64,000 nucleotides of DNA, taken from contig JAKZAP010000017.1 in NCBI GenBank assembly GCA_023053575.1, positions 10,671,501-10,735,500 of the forward strand. The letters run 5' to 3'. Of this stretch, positions 43,441-54,800 are shown in pieces (position 1 is the first letter of the stretch; each line of letters begins with the position of its first letter). The translations under genes were made by a program, and so were the position numbers. The notes under the pieces were generated by a model. It searched no databases. It saw nothing but the letters and a program-made list of their open reading frames with translations, and was not told the origin of the DNA. This DNA comes from Branchinecta lynchi (Eukaryota > Arthropoda > Branchiopoda > Anostraca > Branchinectidae).

Positions 43441-44206
43441 GTTTGGATACAAAATCGAATTTGTCTCGTATCAAACATATTCTATATTTTATTTCACTTG
43501 CCTGCGAGCGCCATTTATCAATTCACGCAGTGAGAACGGAAGGTCTCTCTCAAGATAATATCCACATTCCCTCCCCCTTCGCTTTTTTCATCAGTCCTAA
43601 TATTCCCAAACAGAGCTTCCCATCCACGTGACTTGGAAACAGGTGATTATAGGTCACACGGCTTTGTGTATTTTTCGGCTTCGGAGCCGCTATAAAAGAT
43701 CTCAAATCGTTGGTAAAGCATGCTTCGGAAACCATAGCAGAATTTTCGGGAAACTCTAGCCTGGGAAGCACTCCTAAGGTTGTGTTTTTCAGGAATTGTA
43801 TGTGATAAAGAAAGATTAATCCCGGTTTAGGTGCCGGTATATTAATATCGTTACTTAGAAATTCATCCAGAAAGCCAGCTCATTTTCGTATCTTGTACAT
43901 AGTAGTAAAAAAGATGCCGCGTATAGGTAAGCTATAATTTTCTACCTCGAAATTTAGGAATATTATTTACTTTTCCCTTATTTTTATAACTATAGTAATA
44001 ATCTACTGAAAAAGGCCAAATTCGGCCACAATCTATTTCTTTTTTTCGAAGCATTTAGCACACACAAACAAACGCGTTTCACGGATTGTTCTTTTGTTTC
44101 TTGACTTAAAAGCATCCCTGGCACTCTTTATTGTTTATGCTTCAGTACATTAAAATAGTAGAAAAACCATTCAAACCAGGCTTTGCTTCTAACAAATTAG
44201 AACCCC
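43441..44206. other. No feature seen
   Basis: The 73-codon minus-strand frame at 43550-43771 was considered as an exon and not supported. The remainder is AT-rich unique sequence. Confidence 0.4.
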
Positions 44207-44371
44207 GTCTGTAGTATTGCTAGGTAAGCTTTGCTACTGGGATTAATCTTGTCTCTAATGAGATAAGATTATCTCTAATTCGGATTAATCTTATCCCGGT
44301 ACAGATAAGATTAATCCCAGTAGCAAATACTGCAGTTAACTTTAATCCTTACTCGAGAAACTTTTTACAGG
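44207..44371. mobile_element. Palindromic MITE (TTTGCTACTGGGATTAATC family), copy 1
   Basis: Arms TTTGCTACTGGGATTAATCT and the inverse GATTAATCCCAGTAGCAAA enclose further GATAAGATTA palindromes. The right end is CCTTACTCGAGAAACTTTTT then ACAGGG, and the inverse of that end forms the left end of the copy at 47824. The left outer end here is decayed. The ACAG/CTGT termini resemble the 3574 element. Confidence 0.7.
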
Positions 44372-44414
44372 GTACTCCTTTTCTACCCTTTTGGGTTTTC
44401 GTGGGATAGGCTGC

Positions 44415-44873
44415 AATCACTCTACGCGAACTACTATAGTTGTGTTTTTGCAGATACCATGGTATTTAATACCACGGGCTAAAGTCGTTTTTGCAGTTAT
44501 CGTGGTATCTGATACCATGGTCAAAAGACGTTTTTGCACTTATCGTAGTATCTGGCCAGTTATCTTGGTATCTGAAAAAGTCATCACACTTTCATCAATT
44601 TTTGTCAAATTGGTGGGAAAGAAGTTTGGCACTTAGAGATGTGACTGAATATAAGTTTTTCTTTTGGGATGACTTCCAAAAGCGCAATTTCGGCAATTGT
44701 CGTTTATGCAGAGCAACCCTATATCACAATGCTGAATGACAAATTTAATATATAATGGAATTTTACAAAAAAAATCCACGGTAACTGCGAAAACGACCAA
44801 TTGCAGATCCAGTTACCGTGGTAACAGATACCATGATATCTGCAAAAACACAACTTTCGTCACGCGGAGTCTA
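44415..44873. mobile_element. Inverted-repeat element with GATACCATGGTATC motifs
   Basis: The left end is ACTCTACGCGAACTAC then TTGTGTTTTTGCAGATACCA. The right end, inverted, is ACTCCGCGTGACGAAAG then TTGTGTTTTTGCAGATATCA. The interior repeats TTTTTGCAGTTATCGTGGTA and related units, with GATACCATGGTAT palindromes. No target duplication is clear. Small plus-strand frames here are incidental. Confidence 0.65.
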
Positions 44874-46714
44874 CGCTGTCAGAAATGTAACGACGGGGCC
44901 AAATTTATTTCTCTTTGTATGTTCTTCTATTTTCTTGATTCAAACGAGTGTGAGCATATAATATACATGCCATCGCCATTTTTTGTAGATCTTTTGTTTA
45001 TTTAAATTAAGGAGATTTAGGATGAAATCAAGGTTTATTGGATTCTATCACTGGAAATTTATCTATTGGATTATCTGGAATACCGAACGTATTAGCGTGC
45101 CTTTATATTGACAATGGCCTATCAGGGGTACAGAAATAGACCATCGGGGCTAAATTTGTATGTTTTGTTATTTTCTTTATTCAAGTGAGTAAATATCCAA
45201 CCTGTCAGGTGTACATACGTGTCATAGAGAAATTAATTTACAGCTTTTTTGTTTGTTCTTGTTTTAAGTTGAGGTGAGTTAGGATGAAAGGCTGGATTAT
45301 ATCATTGGAACTTTTTGAAGTTTGTTTATGGAGCATAGTAAAATGTGTGTACCTTGGTCCATTAGGGTTTTTAGTGTTAAAGCATAACTCTTACTACAAA
45401 TGATCTTTCCACTATGAAATGGACCAGAGAAAACTTTTTGGAAAATACTATGACTTCCAACCTAAAAAATAGCCATTTTCTTGTTAGCGCTTGTCTCTAC
45501 CCAGCCTTCCTGCTCTCCGACGAGGAGGTTGGGCGCAAAACATTTGAAAAGTGAACCCATCGTGGTTAAACAGTGGGAAAACTAAGCAAATGAAAGAAGT
45601 CAAAAATAGAAGATTCTCATATCTTTTGGTATGAAAGAGTTGTCAGGTGACGTTGAAGATTCCGGCAAACTTTGCTTTGTGTGACGGCCAGCAAGGCCGA
45701 AAAAGCGCTAAAACTTCCTAGGCACAAAACGAAACAATGGAGAAAGGCGGGGATTCCGGAAGCTTACAATTCCAGAACGGGGCTATGTATATTTTAAAAG
45801 TCAGAATAAGCAAGAGGGGTCCTTTAATAAATATCTACCTATCTAACATTCCCGAGAGTTGCAGATGACCTGCTGGAAAAGAGGCACGAAAGGGTCTGAT
45901 TGGTTCTGCATCGATTTTCTCTCTATAAAGTTATTGTGTTCACTAATTATTTGACTTGACTTGTCACAGAAAAGGCCCGAACTCCTCTGGTTCATCTGGA
46001 AGGTAATAGCCTACGAATTGTTATCAGTGGTTAGTACAGAATATAGGGGGGCTCCGCTAATGTACAATGGTCATTTGCATCGAGAGATTAACTCAGGTTC
46101 AGGTTCACGTTCTTTTATTCAAAAAATATTTCGTGACAATATATTTCGATCACTGGGGGCCGGCAGGGATACGAGCTCGTTAGCTCGGCGCTCGAGAGAG
46201 TAACGGCCTCTAGCCTTCACTTGACATTTATTTTCCGTTGTCACTTAAAAGAAGTGGACTAGTGTTTACGACCTCACAGTAATAACCTTGTGTATTATTT
46301 AAAGTTTAACTGAAAAGCAAGCCTTTTTTTAACATCTTGGATTTGCAGACGAGTAAGCTCGTTTCCCCTGGGGTAAGTTGCAGGAAGGTAAAATGGAAAT
46401 TGTTTAGTTATTTTGTAAATTGAGAGGTAAGAATGTGTCTGAGAACGAGCACTGACCACTCAACGTCTTATGTTTAAATGTAAAGATTATAGTTCTCGGC
46501 GTTCAGGAATGGACTGAGTGTTTTGATTAGTGTGATTTATCTTCTTATTTGTAAAGAAACCCATTGAACTGAACTGAAAAAAACCCCGAAACAATGATGG
46601 ATGCATGATACGTCGCGCGACGACGACAAGCGTGATAATAAGTGTATTGCGAATAGAGGTGATATGATATACCTTAGTGAAGTGAAGAATCTCGGTAAAG
46701 AGAATGGATGAAAA
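44874..46714. other. No supported gene; a solo family I end near 46300
   Basis: At about 46299-46316 AAAGTTTAACTGAAAAGC matches the left end of family I, without a partner. I otherwise see nothing. The 80-codon plus-strand frame at 45961-46203 has no support. Confidence 0.4.
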
Positions 46715-46905
46715 CAGGCCCGTATCCAGGAATTTATTTCGGGAGGAGGGGGGGGGGGGGCTTTCGGGGGGGGGGGGGGGGACCTGCGGGTTGGACAAAA
46801 AAGTGCAAAAAAGACATAGGTCAGCGGGAAAACCCTGTAAAAATGATTACTATTGTATGTTTCGGGGGGGGGGGGTCAACCCCCTACCCCCTGGATACGG
46901 CCCTG
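46715..46905. mobile_element. hAT-like MITE with 8-bp duplication GATG(A/G)AAA
   Basis: The ends are CAGGCCCGTATCCAGG and, inverted, CAGGGCCGTATCCAGG, nearly perfect. The flanks GATGAAAA (46707-46714) and GATGGAAA (46906-46913) are an 8-bp duplication with one mismatch. The interior has G-runs and TTGGACAAAAAAGTGCAAAA, as in 39294 and 40360. Confidence 0.85.
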
Positions 46906-46913
46906 GATGGAAA

Positions 46914-47823
46914 TATTACTGACGTAGAATAAATTACTATCACAAGTCCGACGCGTCCTTTTGAGAGTTTTTTTTTCTGGACTGGATGTAGCAATCAAGC
47001 ACATTGGCCTTGGAAACGGCGTGTCAAGCTCTTCATTTGGACCGCCAAACTAGAAAAAAATGTTCGAAACACCAAGCCACTGAAGGAAGGAGCTAGGAGG
47101 AAGACGAGACGTGCTATGCAAGTCCGCATTCAATTCATTCCACTTCGCTCGTCACTGTCGCATTTTAGTGGCACAAAAGACTCAAATTTTATGCAGACAG
47201 ATGAAAAAGCTAATGCGATGGAAAATCGTGAGAACGAAGGCCGGCTTTACTGCGAAGACCGGCAAGTTCTAAAAGATTCTGATAATTTTTTTTTGTATAT
47301 CGACAGTGTTTTTTCAAAAGGTTATAAGCGACGTTTTTGTCGAGACTGAGCTATTAGCAGTGATGATCTCCGCGTGGCATACAATGATAGCTTCCGTTCC
47401 TTCACGGGCTGCAACGGTTCGCCAGCGCTTCCGAAGTCTTCGGCGATTTCAGAGTGAAACATTTCGCACCGATTCAACATACTTGCAATGTATCATTACG
47501 TGAGCGACTCGTTTCAAAAGAAAATGCAAATGTTCGCGTTCTTTCTTGTGCGGTACTCCGTTTGTCTCTGCCTATCTGGCCGAGGCTATACGAACCTGAA
47601 GCTGGTTAAATGTTTGTCTGTTTAATCTTATGTTTCTTTAAGTTTGTATTGTAGAGTATCGATTATGGTCTTTGACCGGAATAAAGCTATTACGATTACG
47701 ATTACGATTAGCAGTGCCCTTTCCAAAACTCTGTCATACATGTCTGGTAGAAATTTCCGCCAAATCGAAGCAACGCTACCGAGATACAGGGTTTCCTTTC
47801 TGGGACTTCTGCACCCTTCTTCC
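46914..47823. other. No supported feature
   Basis: The 77-codon plus-strand frame at 47116-47349 contains an acidic stretch (TDEKANAMENRENEGRLY), but no motif, splice signal or poly(A) signal supports it. Confidence 0.35.
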
Positions 47824-47986
47824 CTGTAAGAAGTTTCTCGGAGTAAGGATTAAGGATAACTGCAGTATTTGCTACTGGGATTAATCTTATCTCTACTGAA
47901 ATAAGATTAATCCCAATTAGACATAAGATAATCTCAGACACAAGATTAATCCCAGTAGCAAATACTGCAATATTTTTTTTTACAGT
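47824..47986. mobile_element. Palindromic MITE (TTTGCTACTGGGATTAATC family), copy 2
   Basis: The left end is CCTGTAAGAAGTTTCTCGG then AGTAAGGATTAAGGATAACT, the inverse of the right end of the 44207 copy. The arms TTTGCTACTGGGATTAATCT and the inverse are intact. The right end, TTTTTTTTTACAG, is shortened. The two copies together define a full element of about 160-170 bp. Confidence 0.75.
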
Positions 47987-48129
47987 CTTGGTCAAGGGTT
48001 TTCGCTATTCCCTTAAAATTCAATAAATGTCGCTTGTATAACCTTTTGGAAAAACAGCGTATTTCTATAGTAACGTAAGACGTTAAAAACCGGAAGTACT
48101 GTTACTAGTTTAATTATTAAAAATATTAA

Positions 48130-48535
48130 TTATTACAAGTTCATTTAGCCCAAGCTGACTGGGAATCATATTTGATAGTGCAAAGCGGATACGTCAGCCG
48201 AATTTTATTAGAGCTGTATCTCGGCCATTCTTGGCAAGGGTCATCTACAGGCTCAAAACCACTCAAGATAGAAAAACAACCTATCGGACAAAGTTTTTCC
48301 AAACGATTCCGGGTGAACTACTTGTCCGGCGAGAAAAATGAATTTCATATTCGGATTCAGCATGAACTATGAAAAACTATGAAAATGACGTTCATTTTCC
48401 AGCTTGAGCCTGAAGAGGACCCTTGCCAAGAAGGGCCGAAATATATCTCTGATAGAATGTAGCTGACTTATCTGTTTTGCACCGTCAAATATGATCCGTA
48501 GTCAGCTTGGACTGACGGAATATCTAAATAAGAAT
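48130..48535. mobile_element. Fold-back family E copy with a family A monomer at its centre
   Basis: The left arm runs from AGCCCAAGCTGACTGGGAAT to CTCAAAACCACTCAAGATAG. The right arm is its inverse, from TTGAGCCTGAAGAGGACCC to TCAGCTTGGACTGACGGAAT. Between them, 48296-48372, lies one family A monomer core (CGATTCCGGGTGAACTACTT, GTCCGGCGAGAAAAATGA, TTCGGATTCAGCATG). The arms are about 150 bases. It lies just downstream of CHMP1A exon 4. Confidence 0.75.
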
Positions 48536-48674
48536 AAGCCACTATTGTCCATAAGTGAAGGGTTGCGCACGTTCCAACCCGTCAGACACCACTATCCAGC
48601 CCTGAGATTGGCTATTTCCAACTCTTGGACTTCGTTAGAAGTATCCATCTTGTGCGAACCAACAAATTACTGAC

Positions 48675-48847
48675 CTCCTATCCAGTTCTTTCTCTTCGGC
48701 CAGGGCAGCTGACGGCACAGCCGACGTACTTGACAGTTTACCGGCCAGGTCCAACTGGGCTTCGTCGGCGATCTGCTGGATTAGCGCCTCGACTTGATCG
48801 CTAGGCGTCGTTAGTGTCGTGGTAGCGCCGATGGAATCTTCAACGAC
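48675..48847 (-). CDS. CHMP1A: CHMP1A exon 4
   Basis: On the minus strand acceptor ATCTTTTAG precedes [57 protein letters not shown] and a final AG before donor GTCAGT. This is the acidic C-terminal half: the TTTLTTP block is the family's conserved linker, and EEKELDR begins the MIT-interacting motif. The exon is 173 bases; the split last codon needs a following exon. It is GC-richer and better conserved than its surroundings. Confidence 0.93.
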
Positions 48848-51800
48848 CTAAAAGATCAAGAACAATCAGATGCAAGAATGGTACAAATGACTAGAGCGGC
48901 CATTCTTTTTTCTTTAACCAGCGCTTTTTAAACTGTGTGAAACTGAATTCGGACTGATTGGGTTTGAAGTTTCAATCTCATCAGAACCGCTCGCAAAATA
49001 AACATACTCGAACTTTTAATTGCTGCTTCAGGCTTGTTTTTTCTATATTTTATTTCTGAATCAGAACTGACTGGATCTGAACTTATAATATCAGCAGTAA
49101 ACACTCGCAAAGTAAACGAACTAACTTCTAAATGCGTCTTAAGGCTTCGGTAAATTACGGCGTGGCTTTGTGCAATTACGAGAAGGCTTGATGACGCGTT
49201 GCGTCAGGTAAGAAAAAGACAACCTGTTTCCGCGGTAGAAAATGACTTTAAGGCACAACTCTAAAGGAGAAGTTCTTCTTTGACAAGGCAAAAGCGTTGT
49301 TCAAATCGGCATGATAAGCTGCAGAAGGATTTTCCACGTCATCATTTCTCGACAACCCAGGCAGGCGGCGATTTGATTAGACCTGCAGAACAGAAAACAG
49401 GATCGATAACCGTTTTCTTAATCACGCTTGTCACGCACTGCTAGCAATATAGAGCGTGTTCCACCCTTCCAACAATAGTTACTATTAGTTACTATTCCCG
49501 TTCCATCCTCAAGAAAAGTTACTACGCTGACCGTTCCAACCTTGTCGGAATAGTAACTAATAGTTACTATTTGCTTACCATGCTCGGGAGCGTAGTAAGC
49601 GTAGTAACTACGCATTTCTGTAACGTGATTGGTCGGATTCGCCCTGGCGTGAGATCCTGCTGGAAAATAGAAAAATCGTTCCAGCCTTGACGGCAAAAAG
49701 CCAGAATTCGTGACGTCATGCGTAGTAACTACGGTAAGTAGGATGGAACACGCTCATAGTAAGACGCGCGTAGCCCTTATGCGGCTTATTAAACTAATTT
49801 GAACTTACTTTAAAGTTTAACTGAAAAGCCAACTTATTTTTGTGTCATTTAACTGAATACACTAAATTACTGGATTCTGCAAAGGGATTATTTTTTCCAC
49901 TATCTACTCTAGTTATGAGGTTCACAATATCTGAGACCGTCCCCGCAACAAAAATTGTACTATGACGTGGGAAATTTCAATCTCAACATAAACGCGGGTT
50001 TTCAGTGGGTAGTGGTGAGACTGTTGAAGATTGCTTAGTGGCTCAAAAAAAAATCATAAGTCTTTCTCGTAAGGCATACAACAAAAATACATGCGCATAA
50101 GAGGTACCACAAATCACACAGAAATATCACTATTTGAAAATCGATTATTGGTGAATAGCGAACGCATTTCAGCGGGTCTTCAAGCCAATTTTAGTGAATA
50201 AGTGATGGGTAGTTGGAATGTCCTATCCCAGCCCTTTTCGGTTAAACTTTAAGAGCTAGGATACCAAGGTTCCAAGGTACCACTAAACCAGCGGGACAAT
50301 AGTATTCAATCACTGATGAATAAAGCCAGGCGTTCGTATAGCAGTAGGTATGAGTGTCAGAGTCTGAAAAGGGCAAGAAAGGGGCATTCGACAGAGTTAA
50401 AGGACAAAGGTGAGTAGGCCAAGGCGGGTGTAAATGATTTTTCAAACAATTGTTGTCTTCTTTTTGTTGTCCCGCTAGGCTATTTAACGGCAATACGAGT
50501 ATTGAGGACTGGAGGTGAAAAGTGAGTGATACGGTTTTCGTCGGATATGTTTTGACCTCCAGGAGACGAGAAATCCAACATACGGCGCGAAATCCATCTT
50601 CTCTCAGAGCTAAACTTACCCCATTCTTATTTCATGACCGAGCTTGATGCTACGATGAAGCTCTAGGTCGAACTCCGAGACAATTCGACCTCGTTTTTGG
50701 TTTAGAGCGTCAGCTGAATTTATTAGAGCTTTCGACCTCGTTTTTGGTTTAGAGCGTCAGCTGAATTTATTAGAGCTTTCGACCTCGTTTTTGGTTTAGA
50801 GCGTCAGCTGAATTTATTAGAGCTTTCGACCTCGTTTTTGGTTTAGAACGTCAGCTGAATTTATTAGAGCTTTCGACCTCGTTTTTGGTCTGAATATATA
50901 TACTATACTATATTTTCCCACAAGTTCGTTTTCCAACTTGAGCGGCTTTGAGCCTGAAGAGGACCTAAGAAGGGCTGAAATATTGCTCTAAGAAAATTCA
51001 GCTGACGTATCCGTTTTGCACCATCAAACAATGATTCGCAGTCGGCTAGGGCTGAAGGAATATTTATCAGAGTTTTGTTTCCTCGAAGTCAGCCACTTCA
51101 GGGTAGGACCCTAAACCACATGTACAAACTTACGGCTGTTTTTACGCCCTGTTTTATTTGTACAAAATTCGGTTTTTCTTTTTAATTCTCCCGTCAACCG
51201 CAAAGAGTTGATCAAAAGGGATCGCCGTCGTTTTTCAAACTTCTCAAAAATGCCACATAAATGCTGCTGACGTCACTAACTCTACATTAATGACAGAAGA
51301 AATTTTAGTCCGAACTGAAAACGCTACAAAAAATGCTGCATTAATGCTGCATTTCGAGCTTTTGGACACGCTCATTGTCCACATGCAGCTTAAACGAGCA
51401 GTCACTTGAAAATATTACGCCAAATATTACGACCCTAAACCACATGTACAAACTTACGGCTGTTTTGACGTCTAGATCTTCAAACTGTTTTTCAAACTTC
51501 TCCATGACCTGGGAGATTTTCTGAAGGTCCATGTTGTTAATGGCTTTGTCCAGTGATTTGACAACCATACCCATATTCCTTGTTAACTAAAAGAGAGAAA
51601 TATATAAGATGGTCTTCACTCAATCACTACAGCCTCAACAGGACAGGAAGGAGCCCACAGGACAGAAACAAACATTCGTATTCGTTTAATTAAATAGCTA
51701 TCGTAGCACTCAAAAGAGAACGCTAAATTATGCTACTTTTACAATCACAAAAAGGTCACTTGTTAAACACACTTACGAAATATGGCACAAAGGAGTTTGC

Positions 51801-54800
51801 GAATCTGTTCGTACGGCACTTGACTGGTTCTAGTTTGTTGTAATGCCTAGTAAGTCTGCTGATCGATGCGGTCAGATGCGGATGGTGGAAGTATGGATCG
51901 GTGCTTCTCGTTTGCTATTAGCGTTTTCCCGAATTTCATTATTAGCTCATGTCTTCGATCGAATAAGGTGGGCAAGTTCAAGAGCTCGGGCACTTTCGTA
52001 GTTGCTGATGCGGGGTCCGAGTATTATCTTAGTAGCGCATTTTTGAACGTCTTCTAGTTCTGCTGACATGTAAGCTGTGTTCTGAGTTTGGGGTCCCCAC
52101 ACGGGACCGCAATACTCGAGGATAGGCCTGATGTAGGTTGTATACGCCAGCAGGAGCTGACGATCTGAGAAGCCTAACCTGCACATACTTGTTAAACTCT
52201 GGATTGAGTAGTGCCCTTGCGCACAATATTGAGCGTGTCCGAAAGCTTCTTTTACAAAATGCTGCCAGAAATGTAGCATTATGTTTCAGTAATTTAATAA
52301 TTTCCACAGTGTCTGTTATAATTTATGTCTGATATTTTTTTTATTTTATTTTTCCAGTTAACACACACCGAAAAGAACACCGTATAGTACTACTTTGGAA
52401 TGATTGCTGTCTACTTTCTTATTTTTCGATACCATTACAAATATTTATAGTAAGTTTTATTTGTTGTTTTTTACTTCAAATAGCCGAGTTAACTGACATT
52501 TCTAACTATTTATTTAGGAATTTGTGCCACTTTTGAAGTCTAAAGACTACAAGACACCTAAATTTGACTCTGACGCACTCACGAGCTGTTTTGTTTTAAT
52601 ATGAATTTTCCAACTTGAGCGGCTTTGAGCCTGAAGAAGACCCGAGAAGGGCCGAAATATAGCTCTAAGAAAATTCAGCTGACGTATCCGTTTTGCACTA
52701 TCAAACAATGATTCGCAGTCAGCTAGGGCTGAAGGAATATTTATTAGAATTTTGTTTCCTCGACGTCGGCCACTTCAGGGTAGGACCCTGAATCATATGT
52801 ACAAACTTACGGCTGTTTTCACGCCCTGTTTTATTTGTACAAAATTAGGTTTTACGAAAAATGCTGCATTAATGCTGCATTTCGAGCTTTCGGACACGCT
52901 CATTGTCCACATGCAGCTTAAACGAGCATTCACTTGTAAATATTACGCCTAGGACTGTTGCAGAGGGAACAATTGGAAACGGCACATCTGGGATTGTGAT
53001 ATCTCGCTTGAGTGGATTGAATCGTACAACTTTCGATTTCTGTTCGTTCACTTGTAGACTATTCGATTTAGGCTGGCTGACGAAATCTGTGAAGAGAGTC
53101 GGGTCAAACTGTTGCTATGCTACTGCATTGTCGACTATATATTTGAGAAGTGCAGACAAGTCGTCAACAAACTTGAAAAGCTCTTCAAATTCTACTAGCA
53201 TTGGGTTGACGACGGCAAGGAATAAAAGAGCAGCTAATTTCGTTTCGTGGGGGGCAGCCGCAGGTTAGTTCTGACCACTCGGAGCAGATATCATCTGCAA
53301 ACAAAGAGTAGACGATTGCCGTCTCCCTGTAAAATTCTCTCACTAATAGTATAGGAAAGAGCCCACAGGAGGGAAACAAACATCCGACATCTTTAAAGGA
53401 CACGTCGTACTAACTCAGTCTACTTCAGTTGTATTTCTACCCGTTCTCGTTCCCGAGATTCTACACTTCATAAGTGTATCCTATCTCCTCTATTGGCAGT
53501 ATGCAGATTATCACGTTTGCCACGTTTGTTCTCTTTCATAACGTATCAGGCTTCTAGAAATTATATCCTTAAAGGACCCCATGCACTATTTACTCTTCTG
53601 TATTTTAAAATATTTGGTACTTTAAAACCAAAACTTCAAACTTTTAACAAATAACCCACGGTTTTGGCTGTTTTAAGACTTTTCGGAGACCCGTTGACTT
53701 GTAGCAAAAACAGGGGAAGAATTTACATAACTGGTTACGTTTTTTTCGCAGACTCCTCGCAGGCAACCGTCGACAGCGCGATACACATCGAAGATAGCAA
53801 AATACGGCAAGTGAGAAAATCAGCGTGGTTTGTTAGAGGCGTTAGAATGTACCGGACGAAATTGCGGTCTCAGGGTTTGGAAATATATGGAGCGATTACG
53901 GGAGTAGGTTGCGTTAGTATTACAGGTAAGACAGATCCTTTAAAGTTTAATGGTCAGCAGACCGGTTATGGATCGCAATTCTAAGTGCTATCTGAGTAAT
54001 ATCTATTATCTTCCTTGACATGGGGAGATCGGGATCACTGTTCCTATGCCCGGCTTCTATCTGACTACTGTAGTGGTTTGCAAATTATGTTCAAAAGCCA
54101 CTCGATAGCTCAATTGGTAGAACGGTCGCCTTGTAAGCAAGGGTCCTGCAATCAAATCCTTGCTGAGGAGCATTTTTATCTTACAGTTCAATACTTAGAA
54201 ATACACCGGTTATACAAACTTGCCACGTTTGTCACCAAGCACGGAAAGAGGCTAAAAACAGCCGGAGCCTTGTGTAATTTTCTGTGAGTATAGCAAGTTT
54301 TAAATAGGTCAACTATCTCAGAACATCTTCGCAGAAACAATATGTAGAGCGAAGTGTCCTTTCAGTGACGTGGTGATATGACGGAAGTTACAGTACAGTG
54401 AATATTCTTTTAGTTTACCACTTTTGTCAAGTCATACAGAATTCCTAAAATTTGGGGCATGGTGCTCCAACGCTAGAGCACAGCACCCTGCAACAAGTGC
54501 ACAGTAAATCAAGTCTTTCTGAAAGCAAATTTCCATGCCAGATTTTCAATTCAACTGTCATCAAGGCTGTTTCTTGCCTCGTGTCTCCATTATTTTACAC
54601 CAGTTCTGTTTCAACTGGGACACATGCTAGAAGAAGCTATTTAAGTTCCCTAGGAACCGGCTAGGGACAGATGGGGCGGGGCGAGTTTTCATTCAAGTCA
54701 CCATGGTGTGGTATTGTATATAAGGTTTGAAGCCAAGCTGACCATTCATTTCATAAAATAGAAAAAACGAGGTTCTCGGGGTTTTTTCTTGATCAGCTGG

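Noticed and set aside
45470..45530. Candidate last exon of CHMP1A (minus strand, reading RLGRDKR then stop)
   Set aside because: It fits the phase but not the expected L-x-x-L-(K/R) motif, and the acceptor lacks a pyrimidine tract.
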